From NCBI RefSeq assembly GCF_030209575.1, contig NZ_JARVRS010000001.1:2170001-2234000 (forward strand): a stretch of 64,000 bases of DNA, given 5' to 3'. This DNA is from Leifsonia sp. fls2-241-R2A-40a (GTDB lineage Bacteria > Actinomycetota > Actinomycetes > Actinomycetales > Microbacteriaceae). The position numbers were made by a program, and so were the translations under genes. Shown here in pieces: positions 33,064 through 42,045 of the stretch (positions are counted from its first letter, which is position 1; every line of letters starts with the position of its first letter). The notes beneath the pieces are model-generated. The model was not told where the DNA came from, did no database searches, and saw only the letters and a list, made by a program, of their open reading frames with translations.

Positions 33064-33549
33064 CTAGGCGCGGGGGCGGTCGAAGCGCGCGCCCTCGGGC
33101 TTCGAGGGCAGCAGGACCAGCACCAGCACGATGATGCCGCCGACGAACGGGATCAGGCCGAGGAAGAAGAACGGCCCGGCCAGGTTGACGTCGTGGAGGC
33201 GGCGCCAGGTGAGCGCCAGGTGCGGGACGATGGTCGCGAGACCCCAGACGATGATCAGCAGCACCGGCAGCCAGAACAGCGGGCCGGGCGTGGAGGTGCC
33301 GTCGGCGTTCACGGTCGCGCCCGCGTTGCCGAGTGTCAGCGCCAGGACCTCGAGCACGATGGCGACGATGATGGTGACGAGGTACCACCACCAGTATTCG
33401 CTGCGGCTGGCGCGGCCGGTGAAGTCCGCATACTTCTTGAAGAAGCGCTGGACGGCCTGCCCGAGCGACGCGCCGTAGAGCGGCGCCCACAGGGGAGCCT
33501 CGCCGGCCGGTTGGGCGGGGGGAGCGGTCGGATACTGCGGAGACGTCAC
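33064..33549 (-). CDS. DUF805 membrane protein
   Basis: About 161 residues. A proline-rich cytoplasmic N-terminus precedes FFKKYADFTGRASRSEYWWWYL, the DUF805 signature, then three or four transmembrane helices and LTWRRLHDVNLAGPFFFLGLIP. Function unknown. Start GTG 33549 is chosen because GGAAAGGA lies seven bases upstream; GTG 33570 is possible. Confidence 0.88.
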   Translation of the reverse strand: MTSPQYPTAPPAQPAGEAPLWAPLYGASLGQAVQRFFKKYADFTGRASRSEYWWWYLVTIIVAIVLEVLALTLGNAGATVNADGTSTPGPLFWLPVLLIIVWGLATIVPHLALTWRRLHDVNLAGPFFFLGLIPFVGGIIVLVLVLLPSKPEGARFDRPRA

Positions 33550-33664
33550 GAGGAGTCCTTTCCCAGACACGTGTTCGGTGAGGTGGAGCGGCCACAGTCA
33601 ACCGCATGAAAGCCCGCTGTGGGTCTTTCGTGACGCGGCGTGTCCTGCGTGGCCCACCGGGTGA

Positions 33665-34552
33665 TCACCCCAGCGAGTCGAGTTCCTCGCGGACGAAGCG
33701 TGCGAACTGGGCGGCGGCGGCCGACTGCGAACGGGCGCGGTTGCGGGCGAGCCCGATGATGCGCGTCGCCTCGTCGCGCAGCGGTACGGCGACGATGCCC
33801 GGCTCGGCAGGGGTGTCGGGGATGAGAGCGACCCCGACGCCGTCGCGCACCAGGCCGCGCAGGGTGGAGAGCTCGGTGACCTCGATGACGGGGTTCATGA
33901 CGACGCCGTGCGCTGAGAAGTAGGCGTCCGCGATGTGACGCAGGCCCGAGCCGGTGCGCAGGGCGACGAGGTCGTACGGCTCCAGGTCGGGAACGCTCAC
34001 CGCATCCTGGCCGGCCAGTGGATGCCCCTCCGGCACTCCGAGGACCAGCTTCTCCGCGGTCAGGGGCTCCCACTCGATCTCGGGGTCGCGCGGGTCGGGA
34101 CTCAGGAACGCCAGGTCGGCCGCACCGTCGCGGAGCGCATCCAGGACCGTGTCCGCCGTGCCGCCGCGGAGCACGAACCGGATGTCGGGGAAGAGCCCGC
34201 GGTACTCGCTGATGACGCGGGGGATGAGCCAGCCGCCGAACGACGAGACGTACGCCACGGACACGATCCCGCCCGACGGGTCGCGCAGCGCCTCGATGCG
34301 AGCGCGGGCGTTCTCCAGTTCCGACTCGGCGCGGACGGCGTGGGCCAGCAGGATCTCGCCGTACTGGTTCAGCTCGAGGTGGCCGCGCCGGCGGTCGAAC
34401 AGCTCGACGCCCATCTCCTGCTCCAGCCGCGCGAGAGAGCGGGTGAGGGTCGACTGTGAGACGCCGAGGGTCTCGGCGGCGAGGGCGGGATGGCCCTCGG
34501 CGGCCAGGGCCCGGAAGTGGGCGATCTCGTCGATCCGCATGCCTCTCATCAT
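33665..34552 (-). CDS. LysR-family transcriptional regulator
   Basis: About 295 residues: winged helix (DEIAHFRALAAEGHPALAAETLGVSQSTLTRSLARLEQEMGVELFDRR) and a periplasmic-binding-like effector domain. Several ATGs exist (34567, 34552, 34549, 34540); 34552 has AGGG at suitable spacing. It is divergent from the large nuclease gene but no target is evident. Confidence 0.88.
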   Translation of the reverse strand: MMRGMRIDEIAHFRALAAEGHPALAAETLGVSQSTLTRSLARLEQEMGVELFDRRRGHLELNQYGEILLAHAVRAESELENARARIEALRDPSGGIVSVAYVSSFGGWLIPRVISEYRGLFPDIRFVLRGGTADTVLDALRDGAADLAFLSPDPRDPEIEWEPLTAEKLVLGVPEGHPLAGQDAVSVPDLEPYDLVALRTGSGLRHIADAYFSAHGVVMNPVIEVTELSTLRGLVRDGVGVALIPDTPAEPGIVAVPLRDEATRIIGLARNRARSQSAAAAQFARFVREELDSLG

Positions 34553-34705
34553 GGCGCATCCCTGCACACCCCCCGTCGGTGCTCAAATGAGCGGTCTACC
34601 CCTGAACGAGTTTTCTGTACGTTCACACAGGAGAAACAGTCCCGTTCCATGTCGTCTCTAGCGTGAGCGCGGACTCATCCCGCACCTCACCGACCGAGGA
34701 GAACA

Positions 34706-37700
34706 ATGTCAATCAGTTTCGGCAGGCTGGCGCGCGTCGCCGCCGCCGCCGTGGCGGGAGCCGGCCTCGCCGCCGGTGCGCTCGTCGCGACCCCCGCATA
34801 CGCCAGCACGGACGGCACCGGTGTCGTCATCAACGAGGCCTATCTCTCCGGCGGCAGCGCCGGTGCGGCCTTCACGAACAAGTTCGTCGAGCTCTACAAC
34901 CCGGGCGACAGCGCGGTCAGCCTGGCCGGCTGGAGCATCCAGTACCGACCGGCGACCGGGACCGGTGCCTCGACGGGTGTCGTCCCGCTGACCGGCTCCA
35001 TCGGTGCGAAGGGCTACTACCTCGTCGGCGGAGGCTCGAACGGTACCAACGGGCAGGCCCTGCCGACGCCGGACGTGGCGAGCAACGCGCTCAACCCGAG
35101 CGGGACGACCGGCACGCTGATCCTCGCCAAGAGCGCGTCCGCACTCACCCTGCCGGCCGGCTCGGTCACCGGCAACGCGAGCGTCGCGGACCTCCTCGGC
35201 TACGGCACCTCGAACACGTTCGAGACGGCGAAGGCCACCGCGCCGTCGGGCAACACCGACGTCAAGTCGCTCGTGCGCACGAACGCGAAGGACGCCGACG
35301 ACAACAGCGCCGACTTCACGCTCAGCGCCACGATCACGCCGCAGAACGCGGCGTCCGCCCCCGGCGACCCGGGCACGGGCGACCCCGGCACGGGCGACCC
35401 AGGCACACCGGGTGACGGCACCACTACGCCGATCGCCGATATCCAGGGCACGGGGGACACCAGCCCGAAGGCCGGGGCCACGGTCACCACGACCGGAGTC
35501 GTCACCGCGCAGTACGCGACGGGCGGCTTCAACGGCTTCTACATCCAGACCCCGGGCACCGGCGGCGCGGTCGACCTCGCGACGCACACGGCGTCCGACG
35601 CGGTCTTCGTCTACGGATCGTCCTTCGCGGGCACGGTCGCCGTGGGCGACTACGTGAAGGTCACCGGCGCGGTCAGCGAGTTCGCCGGCCTCACCGAGGT
35701 CACGGCGACGGGAGTGACGAAGCTCGACGCCTCCACCGTCACCGCTCCGGTCCCCGCGACGGTCGCTCTCCCGGCCACGGCGGCCCAGCGCGAAAGCCTC
35801 GAGGGGATGCTGCTGGCTCCGCAGGGCGCCTTCACCGTGACGGATGTCTACTCGGCGAACCAGTACGGCGAGATCGCGCTCGCGGCCGGCGACAAGCCGC
35901 TCGTGCAGCCGACTGAGGGCGCGCGACCCGGCACGCCCGAGTACACGGCGGTCCTCGCGGACAACGCGGCTCGCGCGGTCACCCTGGACGATGGCGCCTC
36001 GACGAACTTCCTGAGCGCGGCGAACAAGTCCAAGCCGCTCCCGTACCTCTCGCTGAGCAACCCGGTCCGGGTCGGCGAGCCGGTCGCCTTCACCAAGCCG
36101 GTCGTGCTCGACTACCGCAACAACACGTGGAAGTTCCAGCCCACCAGCGAGCTCACCCCCGCGAACGCCGCGACGGTCCAGCCGGTCACGTTCACCAACA
36201 CCCGGACGGCCGCCCCCGAGAACGTCGGCGGCGACCTGCGCCTGGCGACCTTCAACGTGCTGAACTACTTCACCACGACGGGCGACCAGCTCAGCGGCTG
36301 CACGTTCTACACCGACCGCGACGGCAACCCGATCACGGTCAACACGGGATGCGACGCCCGCGGCGCCGCGAACGCGGAGAACCTCAAGCGCCAGCAGGAC
36401 AAGATCGTCGCGGCGATCAACGGCCTGACCGCCGACGTGGTCTCGCTCGAGGAGATCGAGAACTCGGCCCGCTTCGGCGAGGACCGCGACTCCGCTCTCG
36501 CCACGCTGGTCGGCGCCCTCAATGCCGCCGCCGGCTCCGAGGTGTGGGCGTACGTGAAGTCGCCCTCGACGCTCCCGGCGACGGAGGACGTCATCCGCAC
36601 CGCGTTCATCTACAAGAAGGCGAACGCCGTCCCGGTCGGCGACGCGAAGATCCTCGACGACCCGGCGTTCTCGAACGCCCGCCAGCCGCTCGCGCAGGCC
36701 TTCAAGAAGGTCGGCACCAAGGACTCGTCGGCGTTCCTCGCGATCGTCAACCACTTCAAGTCCAAGGGATCCGGCACCGGCGCAGACGCGGACCAGGGCG
36801 ACGGGCAAGGCGCATCAAACGCCTCGCGCGTCAAGCAGGCGAACGCGCTCGTGGCCTTCGCCGACGAGCGGAAGGCCGCGCTCAAGACCGACAAGGTTCT
36901 GCTGATCGGCGACTTCAACGCCTACCTCAAGGAGGACCCGATCAAGGTCCTCACCGACGCAGGCTACGTCGACCAGGTCAGCACGCGTACGTCGAAGGCG
37001 ACCTACTCCTTCGGCGGCACGGTCGGCTCGCTCGACCACGTGCTCGCCTCGCCGGCGCTGAACAGCGCGATCACCGGCGCCGACGTCTGGAACATCAACT
37101 CGGGCGAGTCGGTGGCGCTGGAGTACAGCCGCTACAACTACAATGTCACGAACCTCTACGCGGCCGACCAGTACCGGTCGAGCGATCACGACCCGATCGT
37201 CGTGGGCCTCGGCCTCGCCGCAAAGCCGGTGACGTTGAACCTGCTGAACATCAACGACTTCCACGGCAGGATCGACGCCAACACCGTGAAGTTCGCCGGC
37301 ACGATCGAGAAGCTGCGCGCCGACGGCGGCGAGGCGAACTCGCTGTTCCTCTCCAGCGGCGACAACATCGGCGCCTCCTTGTTCGCCTCGGCCACGGCCG
37401 GCGACATCCCAACGATCGACGTGCTGGACGCCCTCGAGCTCAAGACGAGCGCGGTCGGCAACCACGAGTTCGACAAGGGATACGCCGATCTCACCGGACG
37501 AGTGAAGGATGCGGCCGACTTCTCCTACCTCGGAGCGAACGTCTACCAGAAGGGCACCACGACCCCGGCGCTGCCGGAGTACGCGCTCTTCGACGTGGAC
37601 GGCCTGAAGGTCGGCGTCATCGGCGCGGTCACGCAGGAGACCCCGACCCTGGTCTCGCCGGCCGGCGTCTCGACGCTCGACTTCGGCGACCCGGTGGCGG

Positions 37701-39481
37701 CGGTCAACCGCGTCGCCGGTGAGCTCACCGACGGCGACACCGCCAATGGCGAGGCCGACGTGCTCATCGCGGAGTACCACGAGGGTGCCGGCTTCGGCAC
37801 TCCCGAGGGTGCGACCCTCGAGCAGGAGGTCGCCGCGGGCGGCGCCTTCGCCGACATCGTCACCAAGACGAGCGCGAAGGTCTCGGCCATCTTCACCGGT
37901 CACACGCACAAGCAGTACGCGTGGGACGGCCCGGTTCCCGGTGTCGCGGGCAAGACGCGCCCCGTCCTGCAGACCGGCAGCTACGGCGAGAACATCGGCC
38001 AGGTGAAGCTGACGGTGGACCCGGAGACCGACACGGTCACCGCGTACACGGCCCGCAACGTCGCCCGGACGACCGACGCCGACAGTGCGCTGGTCGCTGC
38101 ATACCCGCGGGTCGCCGCCGTCAAGACGATCGTCGACAAGGCGCTCGCGGACGCGGCGGTCATCGGCAACCAGAAGGTCGGCTCGGTGACGAAGGACATC
38201 ACCACCGCCTACCTCAACGGTGCGCGGGATGACCGGATGAGCGAGTCCACCCTCGGCAACCTCGTCGCGGACTCGCTGCTGTCGAGCCTGTCGTCGCAGG
38301 AGCTCGGCGGCGCCGAGATCGGCGTCGTCAACCCGGGCGGCCTGCGCGCGGAGCTGCTGTACGGCACCGACGGAAGCGTCACCTACGCCCAGGCCAACGC
38401 GGTGCTGCCGTTCGTGAACAACCTGTGGACCACGTCCCTCACCGGGGCGCAGTTCAAGCAGGCGCTCGAGCAGCAGTGGCAGCGGAACGCCGACGGCACC
38501 GTGCCGAGCCGCCCGTTCCTGAACCTGGGACTGTCGAAGAACGTCAGCTACACCTACGACGCGACCCGGCCGGAGGGCGACCGCATCACGAGCATCCTCG
38601 TGAACGGCGTGCCCATCGACCCGGCGAAGTCGTACCGGATCGGCTCGTTCTCCTTCCTCCTCCAGGGCGGTGACAACTTCCGGGCCTTCGCGGCCGGGAG
38701 CAACACCAAGGACTCGGGCCTGATCGACCGGGACGCGTGGATCAGCTACCTCCAGAAGAACAGCCCGTTGTCGCCGAGCTTCGAGAAGCGCGGCGTCGGG
38801 GTCAGCGGCGTGCCGGCCGGCACCCTGCAGCGCGGACAGCAGGTCACCCTCCAGGTGTCCAAGCTGAACCTCACCTCCCTCGGCAGCCCGGCTAACGCGA
38901 AGCTGGACCTCTCCTGGAACGGCTCGGCCGCGATCGGCTCGGTGCCGGTGGATGCCGCGGGCAACGCGGCCGTCACCTTCACCGTCCCGGCGAATGCAGC
39001 GGGCGGCAGCACCCTCGTGCTGACCGCTCCCGACTCGGGGACCACGGTCCGCGTCCCGCTCACCGTGGCGGACGCGCCGTCGAACCCGAAGCCGGGCACC
39101 GACCCGAAGGCGGCCAAGGAGTCGGCGCTCACGAAGGCGCTCCAGGACGTGGTGACCGTCGACAAGGACACGTACCGTCCCGGCGATGCCGTCCTGGTCA
39201 CCGTCGGAGCCAAGCACGCCGGTGAGTGGGTCTCGGTCTGGCTGTACTCGAAGCCGCAGAACATCAGCGGCGGCTGGGTGCAGGTGCCCGCCAACGGTGT
39301 GGTGAAGCTGACGCTTCCGAAGGACGCGGACAACGGCCAGCACAAGCTGTCCGTCCAGAACGCCTCCAACGGCGTGATCGGCTGGACCACCCTGAAGGTC
39401 AAGGCGGACAAGCCGCACACCGGCATCCCGGTCATCGACTGGCTGATCGACCTGCTGGACCGCATCTTCGGCTGGTTCTGA
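34706..39481 (+). CDS. Secreted nuclease/5'-nucleotidase fusion (ExeM/NucH-UshA type)
   Basis: 1591 residues. Signal peptide to about residue 34 (TPAYAS); lamin-tail-like domain (about 36-215); Gly-Asp-Pro linker; OB-like domain from 243; endonuclease/exonuclease/phosphatase domain (about 511-830) with ATFNVLNYF, SLEEIENS, LLIGDFNAYL and SSDHDPIVVGL; UshA-type metallophosphatase (about 845-1140) with NINDFHGR, GNHEFDKG and FTGHTHKQ; 5'-nucleotidase C-terminal domain (about 1150-1350); Ig-like region; hydrophobic amphipathic end IDWLIDLLDRIFGWF. It could degrade extracellular DNA and strip phosphate from the nucleotides. No LPXTG. GGAG precedes the ATG. Confidence 0.9.
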   Translation: MSISFGRLARVAAAAVAGAGLAAGALVATPAYASTDGTGVVINEAYLSGGSAGAAFTNKFVELYNPGDSAVSLAGWSIQYRPATGTGASTGVVPLTGSIGAKGYYLVGGGSNGTNGQALPTPDVASNALNPSGTTGTLILAKSASALTLPAGSVTGNASVADLLGYGTSNTFETAKATAPSGNTDVKSLVRTNAKDADDNSADFTLSATITPQNAASAPGDPGTGDPGTGDPGTPGDGTTTPIADIQGTGDTSPKAGATVTTTGVVTAQYATGGFNGFYIQTPGTGGAVDLATHTASDAVFVYGSSFAGTVAVGDYVKVTGAVSEFAGLTEVTATGVTKLDASTVTAPVPATVALPATAAQRESLEGMLLAPQGAFTVTDVYSANQYGEIALAAGDKPLVQPTEGARPGTPEYTAVLADNAARAVTLDDGASTNFLSAANKSKPLPYLSLSNPVRVGEPVAFTKPVVLDYRNNTWKFQPTSELTPANAATVQPVTFTNTRTAAPENVGGDLRLATFNVLNYFTTTGDQLSGCTFYTDRDGNPITVNTGCDARGAANAENLKRQQDKIVAAINGLTADVVSLEEIENSARFGEDRDSALATLVGALNAAAGSEVWAYVKSPSTLPATEDVIRTAFIYKKANAVPVGDAKILDDPAFSNARQPLAQAFKKVGTKDSSAFLAIVNHFKSKGSGTGADADQGDGQGASNASRVKQANALVAFADERKAALKTDKVLLIGDFNAYLKEDPIKVLTDAGYVDQVSTRTSKATYSFGGTVGSLDHVLASPALNSAITGADVWNINSGESVALEYSRYNYNVTNLYAADQYRSSDHDPIVVGLGLAAKPVTLNLLNINDFHGRIDANTVKFAGTIEKLRADGGEANSLFLSSGDNIGASLFASATAGDIPTIDVLDALELKTSAVGNHEFDKGYADLTGRVKDAADFSYLGANVYQKGTTTPALPEYALFDVDGLKVGVIGAVTQETPTLVSPAGVSTLDFGDPVAAVNRVAGELTDGDTANGEADVLIAEYHEGAGFGTPEGATLEQEVAAGGAFADIVTKTSAKVSAIFTGHTHKQYAWDGPVPGVAGKTRPVLQTGSYGENIGQVKLTVDPETDTVTAYTARNVARTTDADSALVAAYPRVAAVKTIVDKALADAAVIGNQKVGSVTKDITTAYLNGARDDRMSESTLGNLVADSLLSSLSSQELGGAEIGVVNPGGLRAELLYGTDGSVTYAQANAVLPFVNNLWTTSLTGAQFKQALEQQWQRNADGTVPSRPFLNLGLSKNVSYTYDATRPEGDRITSILVNGVPIDPAKSYRIGSFSFLLQGGDNFRAFAAGSNTKDSGLIDRDAWISYLQKNSPLSPSFEKRGVGVSGVPAGTLQRGQQVTLQVSKLNLTSLGSPANAKLDLSWNGSAAIGSVPVDAAGNAAVTFTVPANAAGGSTLVLTAPDSGTTVRVPLTVADAPSNPKPGTDPKAAKESALTKALQDVVTVDKDTYRPGDAVLVTVGAKHAGEWVSVWLYSKPQNISGGWVQVPANGVVKLTLPKDADNGQHKLSVQNASNGVIGWTTLKVKADKPHTGIPVIDWLIDLLDRIFGWF

Positions 39482-39490
39482 CCCTCTGAA

Positions 39491-39530
39491 CACGGATGCC
39501 GGGCACGCGAGGGCGTGCCCGGCATCCGTG
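39491..39530 (+). terminator. Very strong terminator hairpin after the nuclease gene
   Basis: An 18-bp perfect stem (39491-39508 with 39513-39530) and a four-base GAGG loop, ten bases after the stop. No U-tract follows. Confidence 0.75.
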
Positions 39531-39560
39531 CGTCCGCCCTCGACTGCATCCGTCGCCGCG

Positions 39561-39679
39561 AACGAAATGGAGGAGGGTCCGCCCGACCCCATGGCGAAAC
39601 TCCTCCGTTCCGCACGACATGCCGCCGGCCGACGCACCCTCTCCTCCCTGCGTCACCGTGAACGGAACGGAGGAGGGGG
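39561..39679. repeat. Intergenic GGAGGAG repeats with inverted copy
   Basis: AACGAAATGGAGGAGGG (39561) recurs exactly 100 bp later as AACGGAACGGAGGAGGG (39661). CTCCTCCGTTCCG (39600-39612) is the exact reverse complement of 39663-39675. The 222-bp gap between the nuclease terminator and the CHY gene holds no other feature. Confidence 0.5.
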
Positions 39680-39703
39680 ATCCGGGGGCCTATCGGCCGG
39701 GAG

Positions 39704-40024
39704 TCAGGCCTCGAAGTAGAGGTGGGCGTGGAGGCTGCAGCCCGGGTTGAACGGGGCGGCGCAGCGCGGACAGTCGTCGGTGGCGAGGTACTCGGCGATG
39801 GTCAGCTCGCTCCCGCAGACGCCGCAGAGCACGGCCTCGCGGTCGCGGTCGTGGCGTGGCCACTGCTGCGCCGGGTGCCCTGCCGCCTCCGCATGGCACA
39901 GATGGCACGGGTAGTACTCGCCGCAGCACGCGAACCGGATCGCGATGACGTCGAGCGGCGACCGGTAGTGGATGCAGCGGGTCTCGTCGTCGACGACCGG
40001 CCCGAGCACCCGCGGTCGCGTCAC
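39704..40024 (-). CDS. CHY-type zinc-finger protein
   Basis: 106 residues with the CHY pattern: CIHY, then CCGEYYPCHLCH, H, and two CxxC pairs (CGVCG, CPRC), enough for two or three zinc ions. GTG 40024 overlaps the bioN stop (GTGA), making it the last gene of the biotin-uptake operon. Any link to biotin is unknown; it may be a zinc-dependent chaperone or regulator. Confidence 0.85.
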   Translation of the reverse strand: MTRPRVLGPVVDDETRCIHYRSPLDVIAIRFACCGEYYPCHLCHAEAAGHPAQQWPRHDRDREAVLCGVCGSELTIAEYLATDDCPRCAAPFNPGCSLHAHLYFEA

Positions 40025-40632
40025 CGGACGCCCCGCGCGGACAGCGCCTCGCCGAGCTGGTCGGCGTGCTTGAGCGACAGGATGAGGAACGGCACCGCGA
40101 AGAAGCGTACGCCGGGGCGCACGCCCCGCGCCCGCTGCGCCTCGCGCACCTCACCGGCGAGGCGGGCGAGCACCGGGACCGTCGTGATGGTCACGGTGAG
40201 CAGGACCGCAGCCCGCTCCGAGTCGAAACGCAGGCGGTCGAGCGGGCGGAGGCCGCGCTCCACCGCATCCAGCAGGTCGGTCACCCGGGTCGTCAGGGAC
40301 AGCAGCCCGGCGAGCAGGACCGCTGCCGTCACACGGGTCGTATTGGCGACCGCCGGCTCCGGCCCCAGGAAGATCAGCTGCAGGGCGAGGGTGACGACGA
40401 TCAGCCAACGCAGCGCCACCGTCTGGCGTGCCAGCTCCCGCATCCCGAGCATCCCGTCCCGCAACCCGGCCGCGGCGTAGACGACCACGACGACCGCGGC
40501 GGCCACGGCCGCCGCCCACCAGCGCGACGGCAGCAGTGAGACGCCGAGGACGAGCACCAGGAGGATGAGCAGCTTGGGCCCCGCAGGCATCCGGTGCAGG
40601 AGGCCGTTGCCCGGCCGGTAGAGGCTCAGCAC
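40021..40632 (-). CDS. bioN: ECF transporter T component, BioN
   Basis: 203 residues, five hydrophobic segments and the coupling motif region ending AQRARGVRPG. The second A-R-G motif occurs at the C-terminus as LSARGVR. It links the ATPase to the BioY substrate-binding subunit. It overlaps bioM by seven bases. Confidence 0.88.
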   Translation of the reverse strand: MLSLYRPGNGLLHRMPAGPKLLILLVLVLGVSLLPSRWWAAAVAAAVVVVVYAAAGLRDGMLGMRELARQTVALRWLIVVTLALQLIFLGPEPAVANTTRVTAAVLLAGLLSLTTRVTDLLDAVERGLRPLDRLRFDSERAAVLLTVTITTVPVLARLAGEVREAQRARGVRPGVRFFAVPFLILSLKHADQLGEALSARGVR

Positions 40633-41318
40633 GCGAGCGCCGCCTCGTACTCTGCGATCACCTCGGCGGGCCCGCCGACCGCCTCCACGCGCCCGCCGGC
40701 GAACAGGACCGCGACCTCGCAGCGCGCCGCCAGGCCGAGGTCGTGGGTCACCAACAGCAGCCGATGACCCTCGTCCGCCAGCAGGTGGTCGGCCACGAGC
40801 CGGGCGTTGCGGGCGTCCAGGTACGTCGTCGGTTCGTCGGCGATCACGAGGTCCGGACGGCGCACGAACGCACCCGCCAGCGCGAGCAGCTGCTTCTGAC
40901 CGCCGGACAGCTCGTGCGACGACCGCTCACGAAGTCCGCTGAGGCCGAAGCGGTCGAGCGTCTCGTCAACGCGCCGGCGCGTCTCGTCCCGGCCGAGCCG
41001 GTCGGGACGCAGTGAGAAGGCGACGTCCTCGGCGACGGTCGGCATGACGATCTGCGCGTCGGGATTGCTGAACACGACGGCGACACGGCGCCGCAGCTCG
41101 GCCGCCTGCCGCACCGGGTCGAGGCCCAGGATGCGCGTGGTGCCCGCGGTCGGCGGCACCAGGCCGGCCGCCAGTCGCGCGAACGTCGACTTGCCCGACC
41201 CGTTCTCTCCCACGACGGCGATGGTCCGCGCATCCAGGTCGAGGTCGACGCCGCGCAGCGCATCGACGTCGCCCAGGCGGACGCCGACCTCGTCGAGCAG
41301 CAGGGCCCGCTGCGTCAC
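40626..41318 (-). CDS. bioM: ECF transporter ATPase, BioM
   Basis: 230-residue ABC ATPase: Walker A GENGSGKST, Q-loop VFSNPDAQIVMPTVAEDVAF (ECF-type), signature ELSGGQKQ, Walker B LVIADEPT and switch His VTHD. GTG 41318 overlaps the bioY stop (GTGA). Single ATPase, so it probably works as a homodimer, as in BioMNY. Confidence 0.92.
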   Translation of the reverse strand: MTQRALLLDEVGVRLGDVDALRGVDLDLDARTIAVVGENGSGKSTFARLAAGLVPPTAGTTRILGLDPVRQAAELRRRVAVVFSNPDAQIVMPTVAEDVAFSLRPDRLGRDETRRRVDETLDRFGLSGLRERSSHELSGGQKQLLALAGAFVRRPDLVIADEPTTYLDARNARLVADHLLADEGHRLLLVTHDLGLAARCEVAVLFAGGRVEAVGGPAEVIAEYEAALAC

Positions 41319-41974
41319 GGCACCCGGCGCTCTGCCGGCTCCGGGGCGGCGGGCGCGCCGGCGCCCGCACCGTTCGCCCCGCGCGGGCTCGCCCACGTCC
41401 GCCGGAACGCGCGCGGGTACGCCCGGACCAGGGTCATCACGATGACTGTCGCGATCACGGCCTTGGCCAGGTCGCCGGGGACGAACACGAGACTGGACTT
41501 CGCGATCACGTCGAGCGGCAGCCGCAATACCAGGCTCGTCACCGGCACCCCGAACGCATAGACGACGAGGATGCCGCCCACGATCATCCCGACCAGGGTC
41601 CGCCACCACACCGGCTTGCGGTTGCCTGCGTGGACGATGAGCCCGATGACGAAGGCGCCGGCGATCCAGCCGAAGAGGTAGCCGGCGGTCGGGCCGACGA
41701 AGACGCCCAGGCCGCCCGTCCCGCCGGAGAGGAGCGGGAGCCCGAGGGCGACGAGGGCGAGGAGCACGGCCATCGAGAGAGCGCCGAGCCAGGGTCCGAG
41801 GATCGCGCCGGCGAGCATCACGCCGAGGGTCTGCGCCGTGATGGGCACCGAGCCGAAGACGCTGATGCCGCCCGGCAGCCCGAGCACGGCGACGATGGCC
41901 GCGAAGACCGCGACGCGGGCGAGGTCGGTGGCGTCGAGACGGCGGCGCGGGGCGGAGGGAGCGGGGAGGGTCAT
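41315..41974 (-). CDS. bioY: Biotin ECF transporter S component, BioY
   Basis: 219 residues with six transmembrane helices and the BioY signature (FGSVPITAQTLGVMLAGAILGPWLGALSM, GPTAGYLFGW). High-affinity biotin binding subunit. First gene of bioYMN plus CHY. Its promoter region carries three tandem BioQ-type operators, so it should be repressed when biotin is sufficient. Confidence 0.94.
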   Translation of the reverse strand: MTLPAPSAPRRRLDATDLARVAVFAAIVAVLGLPGGISVFGSVPITAQTLGVMLAGAILGPWLGALSMAVLLALVALGLPLLSGGTGGLGVFVGPTAGYLFGWIAGAFVIGLIVHAGNRKPVWWRTLVGMIVGGILVVYAFGVPVTSLVLRLPLDVIAKSSLVFVPGDLAKAVIATVIVMTLVRAYPRAFRRTWASPRGANGAGAGAPAAPEPAERRVP

Positions 41975-41989
41975 TCGAGCATCCTTACC

Positions 41990-42032
41990 TGAACGGTGTT
42001 CACCTGAACGGTGTTCACCTGAACGGTGTTCA
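41990..42032. promoter_or_regulatory. Triple tandem BioQ-type operator
   Basis: TGAACGGTGTTCA occurs three times, starting at 41990, 42005 and 42020, an exact 15-bp period. Each copy is a palindrome TGAAC-N3-GTTCA, matching the TGAAC-N3-GTT type site known for actinobacterial BioQ. It lies between bioY and bioQ, directly against the bioQ -10, and so can control both directions. Confidence 0.85.
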
Positions 42033-42033
42033 C

Positions 42034-42039
42034 TATAGT
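42034..42039 (+). promoter_or_regulatory. -10 hexamer TATAGT of leaderless bioQ
   Basis: Ends six bases before GTG 42046 and abuts the third BioQ operator (which ends at 42032). There is no Shine-Dalgarno, so bioQ mRNA probably starts at its GTG and is autorepressed. Confidence 0.6.
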
Positions 42040-42045
42040 GAGAAC

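Noticed and set aside
34621-34665. Possible PHO box before the nuclease/5'-nucleotidase gene
   Set aside because: Only one good unit (GTTCACA) is present; the next units at 11-bp steps do not match, unlike the clear box at 17230.
36815-39637. 940-codon reverse frame opposite the nuclease gene
   Set aside because: Antisense shadow of a clearly recognised multidomain protein.
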